This document shows positions 1 to 12,400 of a stretch of 64,000 nucleotides of DNA, in pieces. This DNA comes from Callipepla californica brunnescens (taxonomy: Eukaryota > Chordata > Aves > Galliformes > Odontophoridae). The DNA lies in contig JALIRH010000040.1 of the NCBI GenBank assembly GCA_023055505.1, forward strand, positions 1,121,001-1,185,000, read 5' to 3'. The translations under genes were made by a program, and so were the position numbers. Numbering within the stretch: position 1 is the first letter of the stretch; every line of letters begins with the position of its first letter. The notes below the pieces were generated by a model, which had not been told where the DNA came from, searched no databases, and saw only the letters and a program-made list of their open reading frames with translations.

Positions 1-780
1 TAAACTATGATGTAAAGTTTATATACAAGAATATAACATTTATCTGGAGTATTTACAAGGTTAATTAAAGCAATATTTTACAACTCTTTCAGGTTAATCA
101 CCAGGCATATTACAGTTAGGCTACAGATGGTTTAACATGCAAAACAGTAAGAAAAAAGTTGCATTTAGAAGAACCAGTTCCAAAACCTACTTTTTTTTTT
201 CCCCTAAGAAAAGGGCTCAGACTTGTGGAAAATAAAACGTGAGAATGCTTAATATATTCTTATTGGTACCTATGTATCACATGCAAGAGTTGTAACATGA
301 CCTTTATAATTTGAATACAGATGGCAAGCCATTTCACCTCAGTGAAGGAGTCATACAGGCCAGTCACACACATGCCTGTCTTTCCCTGTCTCCTACTTTT
401 GCACAACGAACATGCATGTATACAGAGAAGCAGCAATATAAATGAACCAGCATTACCAAAAGGAAGAGGGAAAAACCTCAGATAAAAGTCACATTTGCAA
501 CCATTAAAAAAAAAAAAAAAAAAAAAAAGCCAACTGTTAACTGAGATAGTTTAATACTTCCCAAAAATAGTCATGTTTTTTTAATTATTATTATTACAGT
601 GAACCTATGTACATAAAAAAAATGAATAGAAATGGAGGGCTCTCTCCCCTCTTGGAGATTGGTTGCTGTGTCTCTTGACTGGGGCATCTCAAGGCTCAGA
701 GGGATTGAAGCAAGAAGGTGCGGGAGGCCTGGAGAGCTCAGGTCAGAGCAGGCTGCTGGAAGCCAACACAGCCAAAGCCA
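1..780 (-). other. SFRP2: SFRP2 3' UTR and downstream flank
   Basis: This AT-rich stretch follows the SFRP2 stop codon on the minus strand. No coding frame stands out. A candidate ATTAAA polyadenylation signal on the minus strand lies at 550-555; I found no AATAAA on that strand here. The true 3' end of the transcript cannot be fixed from sequence alone, so how much is UTR and how much is flank is inference. Confidence 0.6.
506..528. repeat. Poly(A) run, 23 bases
   Basis: An uninterrupted run of 23 A on the plus strand, poly(T) in the sense of SFRP2. It lies just past the candidate ATTAAA signal. It is probably a simple homopolymer; no retroelement body is attached to it. Confidence 0.85.
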
Positions 781-1085
781 CTAACACTGCAGTTTGCGGA
801 TGCTGCGGGAGAACCGCTTAAAAGCCCGCTGCCCCTTCTGCCACCTCTTCAGTGAGGTGATCACCAGTTCCCCAGCTTGCTTTTGCCCCATCACCAAGTA
901 GGGGACGTTGATGTCGTTCATCTCATCACAGGTACACTGGAGGCCACCTTTGAGCCAGAGCACGATCTTCCTCAGATCCCTTTCTGTCAGCCCATTTAGC
1001 TTGTAGATGGTCTTGCTCTTTGTTTCAGGGGTGATCTTGGTATCCCCATTGATGTAGGCAATCTCCTTCACTTTTATCTTCAAGG
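781..1085 (-). CDS. SFRP2: SFRP2 coding exon 3 (C-terminal netrin-like domain)
   Basis: Last coding exon of secreted frizzled-related protein 2. It starts after an AG acceptor at 1086-1087 (read on the minus strand), completes an alanine codon begun in exon 2, adds 100 residues and ends at TAG 781-783. It encodes most of the netrin-like (NTR) domain: motifs such as LKIKVKEIAYING, ETKSKTIYKLNG and CTCDEMNDIN match the SFRP2 family, and the protein ends in a basic SIRKLQC tail, as the family does. In known SFRPs the NTR domain binds heparin and Wnt-related partners. The frame is intact and the exon phase fits exon 2 exactly. Confidence 0.97.
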
Positions 1086-2531
1086 CTAATAGAGAGAGGG
1101 GAGGGGAGAGTGGGATGAGAGAGAGGGAGGGAGAGATTAAGAGTTTTTTTTCCCCATTAGTGTGCATAAAGAGGACCTGGGGAGGGAGGTGCTCTATTGC
1201 TAATTAAACTGTCAGGGCTGACAGAAGAGGCAGCAGGTGGCTCTATTTCTAAAGCCACAAAGGGCATGCAAGTCATTTCAGTTTGAATGAACCTTAGGGC
1301 TGTTTTTTTTCTTTTTTTTTTTGGGGGGGGGGGGGGGGGGGTTCTTTTCTCTTTCCCTTTTCTCTCTTTTTCCTTCCTACATTAATATTTTCTTCAGCTT
1401 TTCTCCAGTTCGCAAACAAACAGAGGGCAGCTTTGCCATGTTAAGCAGCACTCAGGTTTTTGCTGGGACAGGATGTATTCCTGAAACCCTGAAACATGAA
1501 GGGTTGGTGGGGAGGCAAGTAGCTAAACCTAATCTGAAACCTGATCTCTGCTGCAGCTGAAAAGTTCCACAACTTAATTTATTAGGCTGGAGAGGAGTTT
1601 AGGCAAACCTGCATGGAAATGATATTTCACATGCATTGTTGTTTTTTTGAAAGAATAGATCCCATAGAGGGCAAATTTGTCAAACAGCTGCATTTGATTT
1701 GGTGAAATAACTAGGAGGGGGATACAAGACTCTTTAAGAATCTGTGCGGCATGTTTAGCTTTAGGAGGATTTATCTGAGTGCAATTTGCTAGGCCAAAGC
1801 TATTGGTTGTTTTAGCAATTATATCCTGCAATCAGAGTTCCACAGATTGTTTTTTGGTGGGTTTTTTTTTTTTTTTTTGGTCATTTAAGATAAGCTTTTG
1901 AATTCTTGCAGATATTTCTAGTACAAGTCTGTCTCCCGTTATAAATACTGACCTATTACAAAAAGAGTCCCTTCCTCATTCCCCTTTTCTCTTGGAATGC
2001 TAATTTGCAGATAATGCACCTTTCAGCTGTCTGCATTTAAGGGGCTCCTCTTCTAACCCCAGATCTTCACATTAAGTTTATATCCCCAACTGTCTGTGCA
2101 TTACCGTCTCTGTCAAATTATATATGCAGCTTCACTCTTAATCTGCAGAGAAAGTCTTGCTATATGTGAGATTGGTCATGCAGCTCTTTTTCATAGGTCC
2201 AAGTGAAACTTTGCTGTACTTCTCCCCAGGCAACAGTCTAGAAAAAAGACTCCTTTTTTTCATTTTATTTTCTATTTGGCTCACCTGCAACATCCATGTA
2301 AAAGAGTACTACTTCAAAAGAGTACACAGAAAAGGACTGTAAAAGGGCCACTTCTTACTTGGAGATGCAGTTTTGTGTTTCATGACTGGGACAGACGTGA
2401 CAGGATGGATGAGCCCATCTGGGATGACACAAAGCCTTGCTTTTATTCAGGCACCTCTCCCCGACTCCAACAGGAGTTTTACCTGCTGCTAATCTCTCAA
2501 GTTTTATTCAAGGGGCAACCCTACCACTTAC
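1086..2531 (-). other. SFRP2: SFRP2 intron 2
   Basis: Intron between the second and third coding exons, about 1.45 kb, with GT (2530-2531) and AG (1086-1087) borders on the minus strand. It is non-coding and holds homopolymer tracts, including a 19-G run at 1323-1341 and T runs near 1310-1322 and 1860-1880. I see no transposable element in it. Confidence 0.9.
1323..1341. repeat. Poly(G) run, 19 bases, in SFRP2 intron 2
   Basis: Nineteen consecutive G on the plus strand, so poly(C) in the SFRP2 transcript, flanked by T-rich sequence. It lies about 240 bp upstream of the exon 3 acceptor. Such a run could form a G-quadruplex on the non-transcript strand. Homopolymer length is prone to sequencing error. 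Confidence 0.85.
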
Positions 2532-2612
2532 CAAAGTCATTTTTGCAGAGGTTTTCCATGATGTCGTTATCGTCCTCATTTTTGTTCCTGCAGGCATCAC
2601 AGACCTTGGGTG
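2532..2612 (-). CDS. SFRP2: SFRP2 coding exon 2 (linker into NTR domain)
   Basis: Short 81-bp exon. On the minus strand it follows a TTCCAG acceptor (AG at 2613-2614) and ends before a GTAAGT donor (GT at 2530-2531). It completes an alanine codon from exon 1, then encodes PKVCDACRNKNEDDNDIMEN and LCKNDF, and leaves one base for exon 3. The first cysteines of the NTR domain and the acidic EDDND linker are typical of SFRP2. It is too short to show as an open frame by itself; its identity rests on the protein match and on both splice phases fitting. Confidence 0.96.
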
Positions 2613-3193
2613 CTGGAAATACAAGGGACAGTCCTTGTTAGGCTCAAGGAGAAAGGAACAGCAGGTGGCGTTGGGAACCCTTAAAGGAAACACGTTTTTT
2701 CCATTCCCGGATGGGCAGACAGACTGATTGTGCGCCTTCTCACACTCGGTGATGCCTTTCCACTTGGCTACCCCTCACTTTGGTCTCAAGCTGCTGGAGG
2801 GGAGCATATGGGGTGCTTTTAGGGTCACACAAACCAACGTTTTTCTTTTTTTTCCCCCCAATGCTAAAAGAGCAAAAGGGGGCAGGAGGAGCTTCCCAAC
2901 CCCACGCTTCAGCAACGATTCCTGCAGGAGAAGGATGCCCCCATTACTGACTCAGGGAACAATGTGGTTCCAATCAGGAGTCACATATCTTTTCCACGAG
3001 GAGGGAACTGCTGCCAGCCTCATTCCCGAGCACTTCTGAGGGGCTGGGGGTAGCTCTGCAAAGTCGACCCCAGAGCACTTTATTTCAGGGCTGTAGGGAA
3101 AAGATAGCAGTCCCTGGGGCTGGGGTGTCATGAAGTGAATCTCTTTGAGCCTGACCAAGCAGTAAACCCGGCATCAGGGCAGCCGCCTCTTAC
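2613..3193 (-). other. SFRP2: SFRP2 intron 1
   Basis: Intron of about 580 bp between coding exons 1 and 2, with a GTAAGA donor at 3192-3193 and an AG acceptor at 2613-2614 on the minus strand. Nothing else is recognised in it. Confidence 0.92.
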
Positions 3194-3686
3194 CTTCCCT
3201 GGTGACTGGGAGGATGTGGTCGCTGCTGGCCAGCGGGATGCAGAGGTCATTGTCCTTGGGGAAGCGGCTGCAGTCCAGCATGTCGGGCCAGGGGAAGCCG
3301 AAAGCAGACATCACAGGGGCACAGCTCTCTTTCACCTCCTCACAGAGTGAGTGGCAGGGCTGGATGATCTCGTCCAGGTCATCGATGCAGACAGGAGCAA
3401 AGAGGGAGCAGAGGAACTTCCTGGTGTCGGGGTGACACTGCTTCTGCACCAGTGGGATCCAGGTGGAGGCCTGCTCCAGCACCTCCTGCACCGTCTCGTG
3501 CCCCAGAAGGTTGGGCAGCCGCATGCTCTGGTACTCGATTCCGCGGCACAGCAGCATCGGGGCGGGAATGGGCTTGCAATTGGAGCGCTTGTAGGAAAAG
3601 TCGGCCTCCCCGAACGGGAAGAGCCCGGCCGCCGAAGCCAGGCACTGTGAGGCCAGCAGAAGCAGGGCACAGAAGCGGGGCGGCAT
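3194..3686 (-). CDS. SFRP2: Secreted frizzled-related protein 2, exon 1 (signal peptide and frizzled CRD)
   Basis: First coding exon of SFRP2, a secreted modulator of Wnt signalling that acts outside the cell. Residues 1-21 are a signal peptide with an LLLL core and a likely cut after AASAG-like small residues. Residues about 37-150 are the cysteine-rich frizzled domain that binds Wnt ligands, with family motifs such as DFSYKRSNCKPIP, MRLPNLLGHET, CHPDTRKFLCSLFAPVC and SAFGFPWPDML. The exon ends after 164 codons plus one base, before GTAAGA. Exons 1-3 (493, 81 and 305 nt) join in phase to 292 residues, close to the roughly 295 of mammalian SFRP2, so the gene looks complete and functional. The start is the ATG that opens directly into the signal peptide. 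Confidence 0.98.
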
Positions 3687-4150
3687 GGCGGGGCGGTGGG
3701 CTGAGCGGGGTGCCGAGCGGGCCCCAGCCCAAGCTGCTCTACTGCCTGCCCAGCGAGGACGGACAGAGGCTGTGAGCGAGGTGCGGGGGCAAACGGGAGT
3801 TTTCTGGATGTTTTGTATGCAAATAGCAGGGGGAGCGGAGGGCTGGGAGGAGCCTGGTGACAGCCATCCGTAAAGGATTGGTCGCTACTTTCTTGCTCTG
3901 CTTTAGCTCTGGGGGATTGTCTTTTGGCAGGAAATCCTGAAAAGAAGTGTTGGCCCGTGTGCGTGGGGAAGGGGGGAAGAGCAAAAGCCCTCGGAGCCCC
4001 TCGTCCTAGCAGGGGATGTGGGAACACTTTGGGGTTGCAGCTGAATCGAGGTGACCTCCGCAGCTCCCCGAGCCGCTGCGGAGCGGCAGGGCTCCTCTCT
4101 CTCCGTCCTCCCGTATCCACGTTCGGTCCGTTCACTGCCGGTAGTGAAGT
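3687..4150 (-). promoter_or_regulatory. SFRP2: SFRP2 5' UTR and GC-rich promoter region
   Basis: Sequence directly upstream of the SFRP2 start, GC- and CpG-rich like many developmental-gene promoters. On the minus strand there is an octamer-like ATTTGCAT (3817-3824), inside a run that could also act as a weak TATA-like element, and a CCAAT box (3877-3881) about 190 bp upstream of the ATG. The transcription start is probably between these and 3687. The motifs are seen directly; their use is inference. Confidence 0.5.
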
Positions 4151-6093
4151 CAGTGAAGTGATGTTGCCGGGTCGTTTCCGCAAGCTTGGGGCCAGGCTAC
4201 CTGGGCATGGGACCAGGTGTAAGCCAGCTCATTAAGGGAGAATGCAAGGTGACCCATTTGCAGCACCCAGGGCAGCAAAGGGCAAGGGAGGAACAAGACA
4301 TGATCCTCAAGCATGCTCCCTACCCCCTGATGGGGACACCTCCCTGGCTGTGGGGCTGTTCCACAACTGCTGTGTTTGAGGGTCTGAGAATGGACCCCTA
4401 CAGAGAAGCTCCAAACATGCACCTAACTCTCCTGCCCAGCTCGGCCCTGCGAGGTGCTGAAGACAGAGCTAGGCAAACCCTGCTAACCCTGCTAACACTG
4501 GTGGACCGAAAGTCGCTTCCCCATCAGGGATTTTTCCTCAATTGTGAGTGTCCAAGGGTTTTTGACATCCCGTTGCCTGGCACGTTCTTTTGTGGCTAAA
4601 AGTGTGGGGCTGGCCCCATGCCATGCAGGCACATCCTTTTCCCTTCATTCCTGTCTTCACCTAGAAGTTTCCTCAAAGAATTATGTTTGTGCTGATTTGC
4701 CACCAAGGGAGAAGCAGCAGACAAAGCACTGAGATTCCAGCACAGCTCTAGGATATTTAAAGCTCATGGATATTTCTGTGATTTTTAGCAATATTATTTA
4801 TGGGATTATTGTTAAAGAGAGTAGGCCAGTGTAGTCTCATTTTATGGTAAACCACACTCATTAATCAGCTACTGAATATATCTTCTTATAGATACGTTTA
4901 ATGGGAAATCAGCCCTTCACATAAAACTGTTGTAGCTTCTGTAAATTGCACAGTCCCTATACATCCAGTTTGGGTCACTGTCAGCAAAAGAAAGGCAGGG
5001 GACCTGAAGCATCCACTGGGAGAGCAACAGACAGCCACACTGAGTGGTTGGAGTGCCGCTCTGGGCTAGCAGCTGGTACCATTCGAAGCCAGTGCCAGTC
5101 ATTTCAGGGAAGGTTTTGAGGACCTTTTCAATAGGGCATGCTCATGGGTGTGACTTCCCTGTAGACCAGCCTCTCAAACACGGAAAACAAATGCCATGGA
5201 TGTCTAACACCCCTTGTGGAACTTCTTAAAAGCAGTCCATTTCCTAAAGCTCGACATATTCATGCCATCTATCTGCATTCAGTTAATTCCTTTAAACAAC
5301 AGATCTGTAGCACTTGATCTCAGTTGGCTTCCATGGCACCAAGCCCTACAGATGATTTATGGTGTCCATTTTAAGGCTGTTTTACCAAGTCCTGAAGACT
5401 GGCAGAAGCTGTTGCTGTTGCTGCTTGCAGATGTCACCTCCTACAGCTGGTCCCACAAGCCTTGGTCTGCAAACTCCTTTTCAGGAAGGAGGATCTACCA
5501 GTGTGTTTGCTTTCACTCTGAATGAATGATGAGGATCTTTATAAAAACGACTTTTCTGTGATTTTATTCTCTTTTTTTTTTTTAATTGCACATCATTTTT
5601 TTGTGCCACTGATGTCCCTTTGGGTGGGGATCAGTGTGGTCAGAAGACAACTTTCCAGCTGCCTGTGCAACTTTCCACAGACTCAGCTAGCTGTACCAAC
5701 TACGTGCACGCACCCAAGATCTGAAGAGACCGTTTAGACTACAGATAATAATCAGTTTTGGAGGATGAGACATTTTTGATAGAAATCTGCTCAGTTTTTT
5801 CCACTGTGTTTGCTTGCTTGTTTGTTTCTTGTTTGCACACTGTTTTTTTTTCCTAGATTAAGCTTTGATTTGAAATGTGGCTTATGAGATCTCCCTATTT
5901 CTAATCAATCTTGTCAAACTCATTCACTATAAATTTGAAATGACCTGAGGTCATGTAAACACAACAAGCTCAAGCCTACCAGACCTTGGTAATCACTGTT
6001 ACCCTCACTTTGCTCTCTTGCAGGGAAAGCACTTTAGTAGGAAGCTGAGCTCTGTGCTTTTCCATGCAAGTGGGTTAGGGCTCTTTGGGCCTG
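4151..6093. other. Intergenic, nothing recognised
   Basis: Upstream flank of SFRP2. I see no coding exon, RNA gene or mobile element, apart from T-rich tracts near 5570 and 5845. Distal SFRP2 regulatory elements could lie here but cannot be read from one sequence. Confidence 0.5.
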
Positions 6094-6418
6094 TGTATGG
6101 GAACTGTTGAATCACAGCCTGAACCACTGATTGGCCACCTGAGGCAAGCACTGAGTAAGCCGCAGGGGCACAGGTGAAGGTAATGTACCTGTGTGACTGG
6201 AAGGGGTGGAGTCTGGCTCCGCCTCTCCCAGACCCCATTTAAGGGCTGACCGCCACTGGGGAAGGATCTCTTGTTGGAGATCCCTCCCCTGTGGAGTTAT
6301 TGGTGAATCTCTCTTTATTTGCCAGTTGTATGTTTACCATCCAGATAAGCCTAACAAAATATAACATCTTTCTCACTATTTTCTCTGAGTACCGCTCTTT
6401 TGGGTCATTCACTCTACA
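6094..6418 (+). mobile_element. Solo LTR, ERV family S (S1)
   Basis: A complete LTR without internal sequence. It begins TGTATGGGAAC and ends CTACA, so it has TG...CA ends, and it is flanked by a perfect 5-bp target duplication GCCTG (6089-6093 and 6419-6423). Inside are a GGGTGGAGTCTGGCTCC block and a CATTTAAGG TATA-like element near 6235. The same LTR recurs in reverse at 45072-45420, and related partial LTRs sit at 43220-43432 and 62600-62830. It is the product of recombination between the two LTRs of a full provirus. Confidence 0.9.
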
Positions 6419-9400
6419 GCCTGTAAAGCCAAATGATGTTTGGGAGCCCAAAATTACACAGGAGACTGCAGTGAGCCCTAGTGAGGTTGCTGCTCTCTCC
6501 CCAGATCCTGCAGGATGGGGCCCTTTGTTTGCCTTCCTCTGCAGGAGGAAAACAGGACTGATGAAGTGTAGTGAGTGGATAGTCTGGGGTCCCCACTCTG
6601 GAACGAAAAATTTGAAGAAATAGTCTGATGGATGGTAGTAAAAATTAATTAAGAAAACTGTAGGGAAAATGAGTTGACTTCTTGGTGGAGGGATCTTTAT
6701 TGTCTAGAGAGTGTGTGCGATCTGGCATTGGTTTCAGAGTCAGTGGTGCCAATTCCTCTGTCTCAAGACCTGGAGTGGGCTCAGATCTTTTGTACCTCTT
6801 TCTGGCCTGCTGGGCCAGAAAGGGCTGAGGGAGATGCATTGACACTTCATGGTGTAGTAAAAAATGGATGAGACTTGCTTCAAAACAGGCAGCATTAAAT
6901 GCTGTTAGTGAGACTGTCCTTTTTATATTTTTATAAATCTGCTTCCCTGAGATTACTTACTTTGAGATCACTTACCTTAGTATACAGTGCATGTGAGGGT
7001 GGCTCTGCAGCCCCTCGTGACCTGTTGACATGCTTTGCTGATGTGATGAGTTTGAAATAAAAGCCTGATGTTTTCCTTAGAGTGAACCCTGCTCCTTTAC
7101 TACTGACATAAAGGCAGTACCATGCTTTTTGGCTGCAGAATCGTGGGGTTAGCTGTGTCTGCAGGGGACTGTGAGGTGCTGCAGCTCACAGCTGGGGTAG
7201 CCATACCAAGTAGGTTGGAGAGATCCTGGCTCTGGAGATTCTGTAAGCATTAACTTGAGGCTTGAGCAATTACTTTTTGGTTAGTAATATTATAAAGGAG
7301 TGAAAAAATGTGGCTTATTAGCTCATTCTTGTCAGCCTATGAAGTGGCAGTGGTGAGGACAAAGCTCGCTTTCTCCCTGCAGTGTAAAAAAATGTGAAGA
7401 AAATGTCTGCACATCTATAATAATGATCCCTAGTGTCAGAGTATCTGAAGATTATTATTACTTGAATCTCACAGTTGCCTTTGTTGGGGAGGGGTGGGAA
7501 ATACTATTGCACAGGTTTTGATGTGAGACAGCTTAGCAGCAGATCATTCCTGTCTGTTTCGGTGGCTGATAAGGTGGAACTCAACATTGTCCAGATCTGG
7601 GACTGGGCAGCAGTCTCATTTTCTCTTACCACAACATTTCAAAGCTCTGTTGTCAAAAACTGCAAGTGCTGTAAATTTATCTTCTTTCTTCCCCCTCCCT
7701 GTTCTGAAAGGAAACCTAAAGAAATCACTGACCCTTTCTTTCCTTCATTTACAGTGCTCAGTTAGGAGGCAGCAGTGTATGATGTAGCAAGCAGCTTGCT
7801 TGTGGGGTGCCCAGCATGGGCTGAGTGGTGCAAGTTGCTGTGTGCATGGGGGGAAATGATTGTCTAGGAATATGAATGAAGAATCTTGTGGTGGCTTGTG
7901 CATGCTGTGTAGTTAATTCTTTGCCCAGTGACACCAGGTATCAATGTTCAGCGTGCCCTGTTTCTACCAGCTGCTCCTGAGCTCTTCCGTTCACCAGAAG
8001 CACTGTGTTGGGGACTGGAACTCTAGCCCATGCATCATCTGTGTTTGGCATCAAAAAGGTTACAAATCAGACTGGGGCTGATTGCTTTCAAATTGAAAAC
8101 AAACCCAAGTCACATCAAGTTATCTAGTTCTAATATCCATATTTTAGCACAATAGTTCCCTTGCATTTAGTACCTTAAAATTTTCTGTCAAGTTTTTACA
8201 GTTTTGAATGTTAGCCATAGGAATGTTATTGAATATTCTTCCAAGCCTCTGTATTTTTAATGTTGCATTCTGCTTTCCTTATATCACATTAAATGGTAAA
8301 TGTAGGTACTTGTATGCTGTGCTATACACACACGCGTAGATACACATGTAAATTCAGATCTATATGTGAGCTAATGCTTTAGCAAGTTATGATCCTTCAA
8401 TTTATCTGACATGTATCTGACTACAGTTTCTGTTGTGGTGAGCTTATTTTGCTCATGCAGAATGTGTTTGTGATTTCTGCTCTTGTTATTAAATATTTCA
8501 TCTAAGTGCTGGATGAGAATTAGAGATACCAGAGACCATGACCTACATGTCTCCAATTGCATGGTACCTGGTGTTCCTAGAGTATTTTGTAAAAATCTAT
8601 AATGTAATGTATCTTTTCTTTCTTCTTTGCAGTATTTTCTGCCTCTCCCCACCCCATCCTCTTGTAGTCTGGTAGTAGCAAGCACTTTCAGCAGGGAGCA
8701 AGGCCCCACTGCTGGAGCTGTACAAAGACAGTGCTTATGGCAGGGGGTCTGCGCTCCAGGTAGGGGATTCATGCTGCAGGAGGAAATAAAGGAAAATAGC
8801 TGTTTCCCCATGGTAATGGCAGCATGGGGCAGGAGTGCTACCTTTATAAGACTTCAATAAGACTTTGGTAATTGCTGCCAGGCATTAGGGGTCTAGCTCC
8901 AAATTTAACTCTTCAAATCAGGACTTGGATGGGCTTTGGCCACCTATGTCCTAGGTAGCATTTCTCTGATCAAGTAGCTTGCCACTGGTAGGAGAGTACC
9001 CATGGGTATGTGGTTGTCTTATCACCAGCCCCACGTTTGAGCTCAGCAGGGCATCTCAGACAGCAGGTGGCTTTTGCTGATCACTGCAGGTGGCTTTGTC
9101 TATCATGTGGACACATGAGCTCCAATGTTGACGTGGGGGCTGGGGATCTTGTCAAGCTGCAGGGAAGAAGCTGCCTCTTTGCCTCTGTGGTGCTTAACAG
9201 AGAAAACAGCTATAAATGAGTGTGGGAGCGAGTCAGATACAGAAACCCATCTTCAGAACCAATTCCTACTGTCAGGGAAATGTTCAGGTTTGCAGCTGAA
9301 TACTCTAATGGCCTCAAGGACTGGACATGAGTTAGTTGTCAAGAGAAATAGCTGTTAAAGAACAAATTATAATAAAACACGCTTAAACAAGTAAAATGAG

Positions 9401-12400
9401 AGAAGCTGTTGCCTAAAGCTATGCTGTTTAAAAAATATTATTAAACCTGATTTAAAATAAAGGAGTGAGACAATCAGATCTCTTTGACACCATAATCAAA
9501 TCAACAAATGAGTCTCTGTTGGATTGTGGTTAAATTACAAAGTGATTTAAATCACTGAGCCAGTAGGCATATACATCAGTAATTAAAATGCATTTGCAGA
9601 CTATGAAATTGGTATTTTCATATATTTATTTTTATAAAATTCCAGATGTTTGAGGCCCATTCTGAAGAACCTGATGCAGGACCAGTGTGAGTGAAATAGC
9701 TCATGATGGTGTTACATGAGTACTGTTCAGGAAGTTCGAAAATTATTGAAAAAGCAGCAGCAGTCACTTAGTGAGCAGCCATCAGCAAGGAATATTTTTG
9801 AACTTTTGGTCATTATCTCCAATTTCTTCTTTCTTATATTGTTTGCCTCCTTGCAATGTAGAAATTCATTTTTACCTTTCTGAACTTCATCAGAGTAAAC
9901 TTGAACAAGCTTGTAGAGACATCTACACGCATTTTGAATACACACTTCCTCCCCATCTGTGCTTTTTATTTCTTGATACATGCATGTGCATGCAGGTAAC
10001 ATAGGAAAAAAGGATGAGGGATGCTCACTCATTTTCAAGTGCTGGGTTGCTCGGTACAAGTTTTCTTTTGTCTGTGTGTTTCCCAAGTGCTTCTGATAAA
10101 CAAAAGTGATACACAAGTGTTGTGTTTTTCTCTTACATCATTATCTTAATTTCCTTCTTAAGACATTGCAATATACTAGAGCAGCAGCTCTGCTAAACAA
10201 AAATCTTGTTTGCTGGGTTTACTGCACTTTGCTAGGTTTTACTGACTTTTATTCAGATATTTGTGTTTTTATGTGGCATAAAAGAGCTGTGGGCTGAAAC
10301 TTGACTGTAAGTTAAACCTATTCTGAACTTGGCACACAAGTTGGTGCTTTGTTTTCTGGTCTGTCTGAAACTTTGCTTGCTTTGCAGGAGACTGTATCTT
10401 GCCACCCATGTTCCTAACCAATATGTAGCTGGTTTAATTTGCTACCTCTCGGGAAAACCTAGATTCATATTCGGGATGAAAAAGGTGAGAGCATAATTCT
10501 CTTTATTTGTTTATTTGTTTAAGATTTCCTCTCTTGTAAGGCTTTTGAGCAAACAAAAATTTGCATAGTTACTATAAGTAAGATTGAAGCAGAAAGTGTA
10601 TTAGATTCAGGTTAGAATTAATATTTATGCCTGAGAAAAAAGAGTGAGATTAAATTGTTCAGTGAAATTCTATAACATGGAAAATAGATACTTTGATTCA
10701 CACACTTATATCCTTAGCTACTTAAGAGTTACACATTTGGAACTTGAAAATGTCCGAGCTGGAAAAACATAAAGAAGACTGAAACAAATCTCTAATTGAT
10801 CCGGTTCAGCACAAGTTGTATTGAACCTTCCAATTTCAAATTAAAACCTTAAGAATGGTAATATTAGAACAGATAAGAGTTAGTCACTCACACGGATTTC
10901 TATCTCTTGTCTTATTTTTTTTCTTTACTATTTCAAATGCAGCATGTTTCTGTGGACTGTTAGATTTCAGCTGGTGCTGCATTGCATAGGCACCCAGGGT
11001 GTGCAGCTAACAAAGGTAGCTCATTCTAGTCTTGGGTTATCAGCTAGGTTGAGCTGGGGCATCTTATGCTGACATGCATTCAAACAGCTGGTGATCCATC
11101 CTGTCAGCACCCCAAAGTGACAAAAGTTGCTGTGCTTGCTGGGATGGCCCCAAATCCAAGGAGGGCCGTCCTTGGTGCAGCTGCCTTCCCTGCCGTGGGG
11201 AGAGGCAGTGATGGTGTCACGCAGAGCTCTGCTCAGTGCGCAGCTCTGGGCACCGTTAGCTGTGCTCCAAGTGCACATCCCATTCCAATTATTCCCAGCA
11301 CTGGGGTCAGTGACCTCACCCTGCCATTACATCATTCCATTGCCCATCTTAATAGGGACGTTTCTCTTCTGCCTCCTTCAGAAAGGGTCCTCTGACAGTT
11401 CCCAGGAAACCTTTGTCTGCTCCATGGCAGCTCTCACACGCTGGGGGCCTCAGCCCTGGGATTCCTCCCTCTGCTTTGTGTCATCAGCCATGGTCATTTT
11501 ACAGCACCATTAACCTGGGCCCCCAGCACAGGCAGGAAGGTTCAAGGCAGTGTGCCTTTCCCCCTACCCCCCCCTTCTTTTTTTCTTTATTTTGTCTTTT
11601 ACTATAGAAATATTGTCTTCCAGTCTTGGCTACTAAAATCTGGTGTGCTCCGACTCAAATGGAAAAAGTGAGGAAGGAAATCTTAGGGTGAGGCATAGTA
11701 TCGGGTGATGTTAGCCTTGGCTTGTGCGCTATGCAGAGCACTCTTCAACCCTGAAGATTATCTTGTTGCAGTTTGCCTGAGGTGTAATTAGCCTCCAAAA
11801 TGATCTGAGAGGCTCCAGGAGTGTGCGAGATGTGTGTATCTGTGATTGCTCTTCAGGCTGCCCAGATTTAGGGATTGAACCATTCTTCAATGGGAAGAGT
11901 CTAATTCATATAGAAAATTGTTTTTGTTCTTTGGCCATATGCTATGTATGGAGAGCATTTGGCCAATATTTAATTGAAAGTTCCACAGGATGGGTTTTGC
12001 ACTAAGTCTGTGTCTCCTAGTGCATGTGTGCAGGTTATTTTAATATCCTTACTCATGCTCTGAGTGGAACTGGCAAAATGGAAAGGATTCAGGCTTTAAA
12101 AAGTAATCTCATTGGACATACTCATCTGTGCTTTGAACTGTTTTGACAACAGATCCCCCCCGCTCTCCCCTCCCCCCCGGCTATCTCCCAGATTTCCAGA
12201 CACAATTGAGCTCACTTCTCACTAGAAACCAGAGTGGGTCTGCAGTATATATTTCATTAGGGAGAAGGCAGGGACTAGGTAAAAAGCTAGTAGAAATTAA
12301 TATGCATTATGGTGTTCAAAGCATTCTTTTCCCCCCTTGAAGTATTTCTTAGACCAGTTATGTGAGAAATTCATTATATGTGAGGATTTTGTAATAGCAG

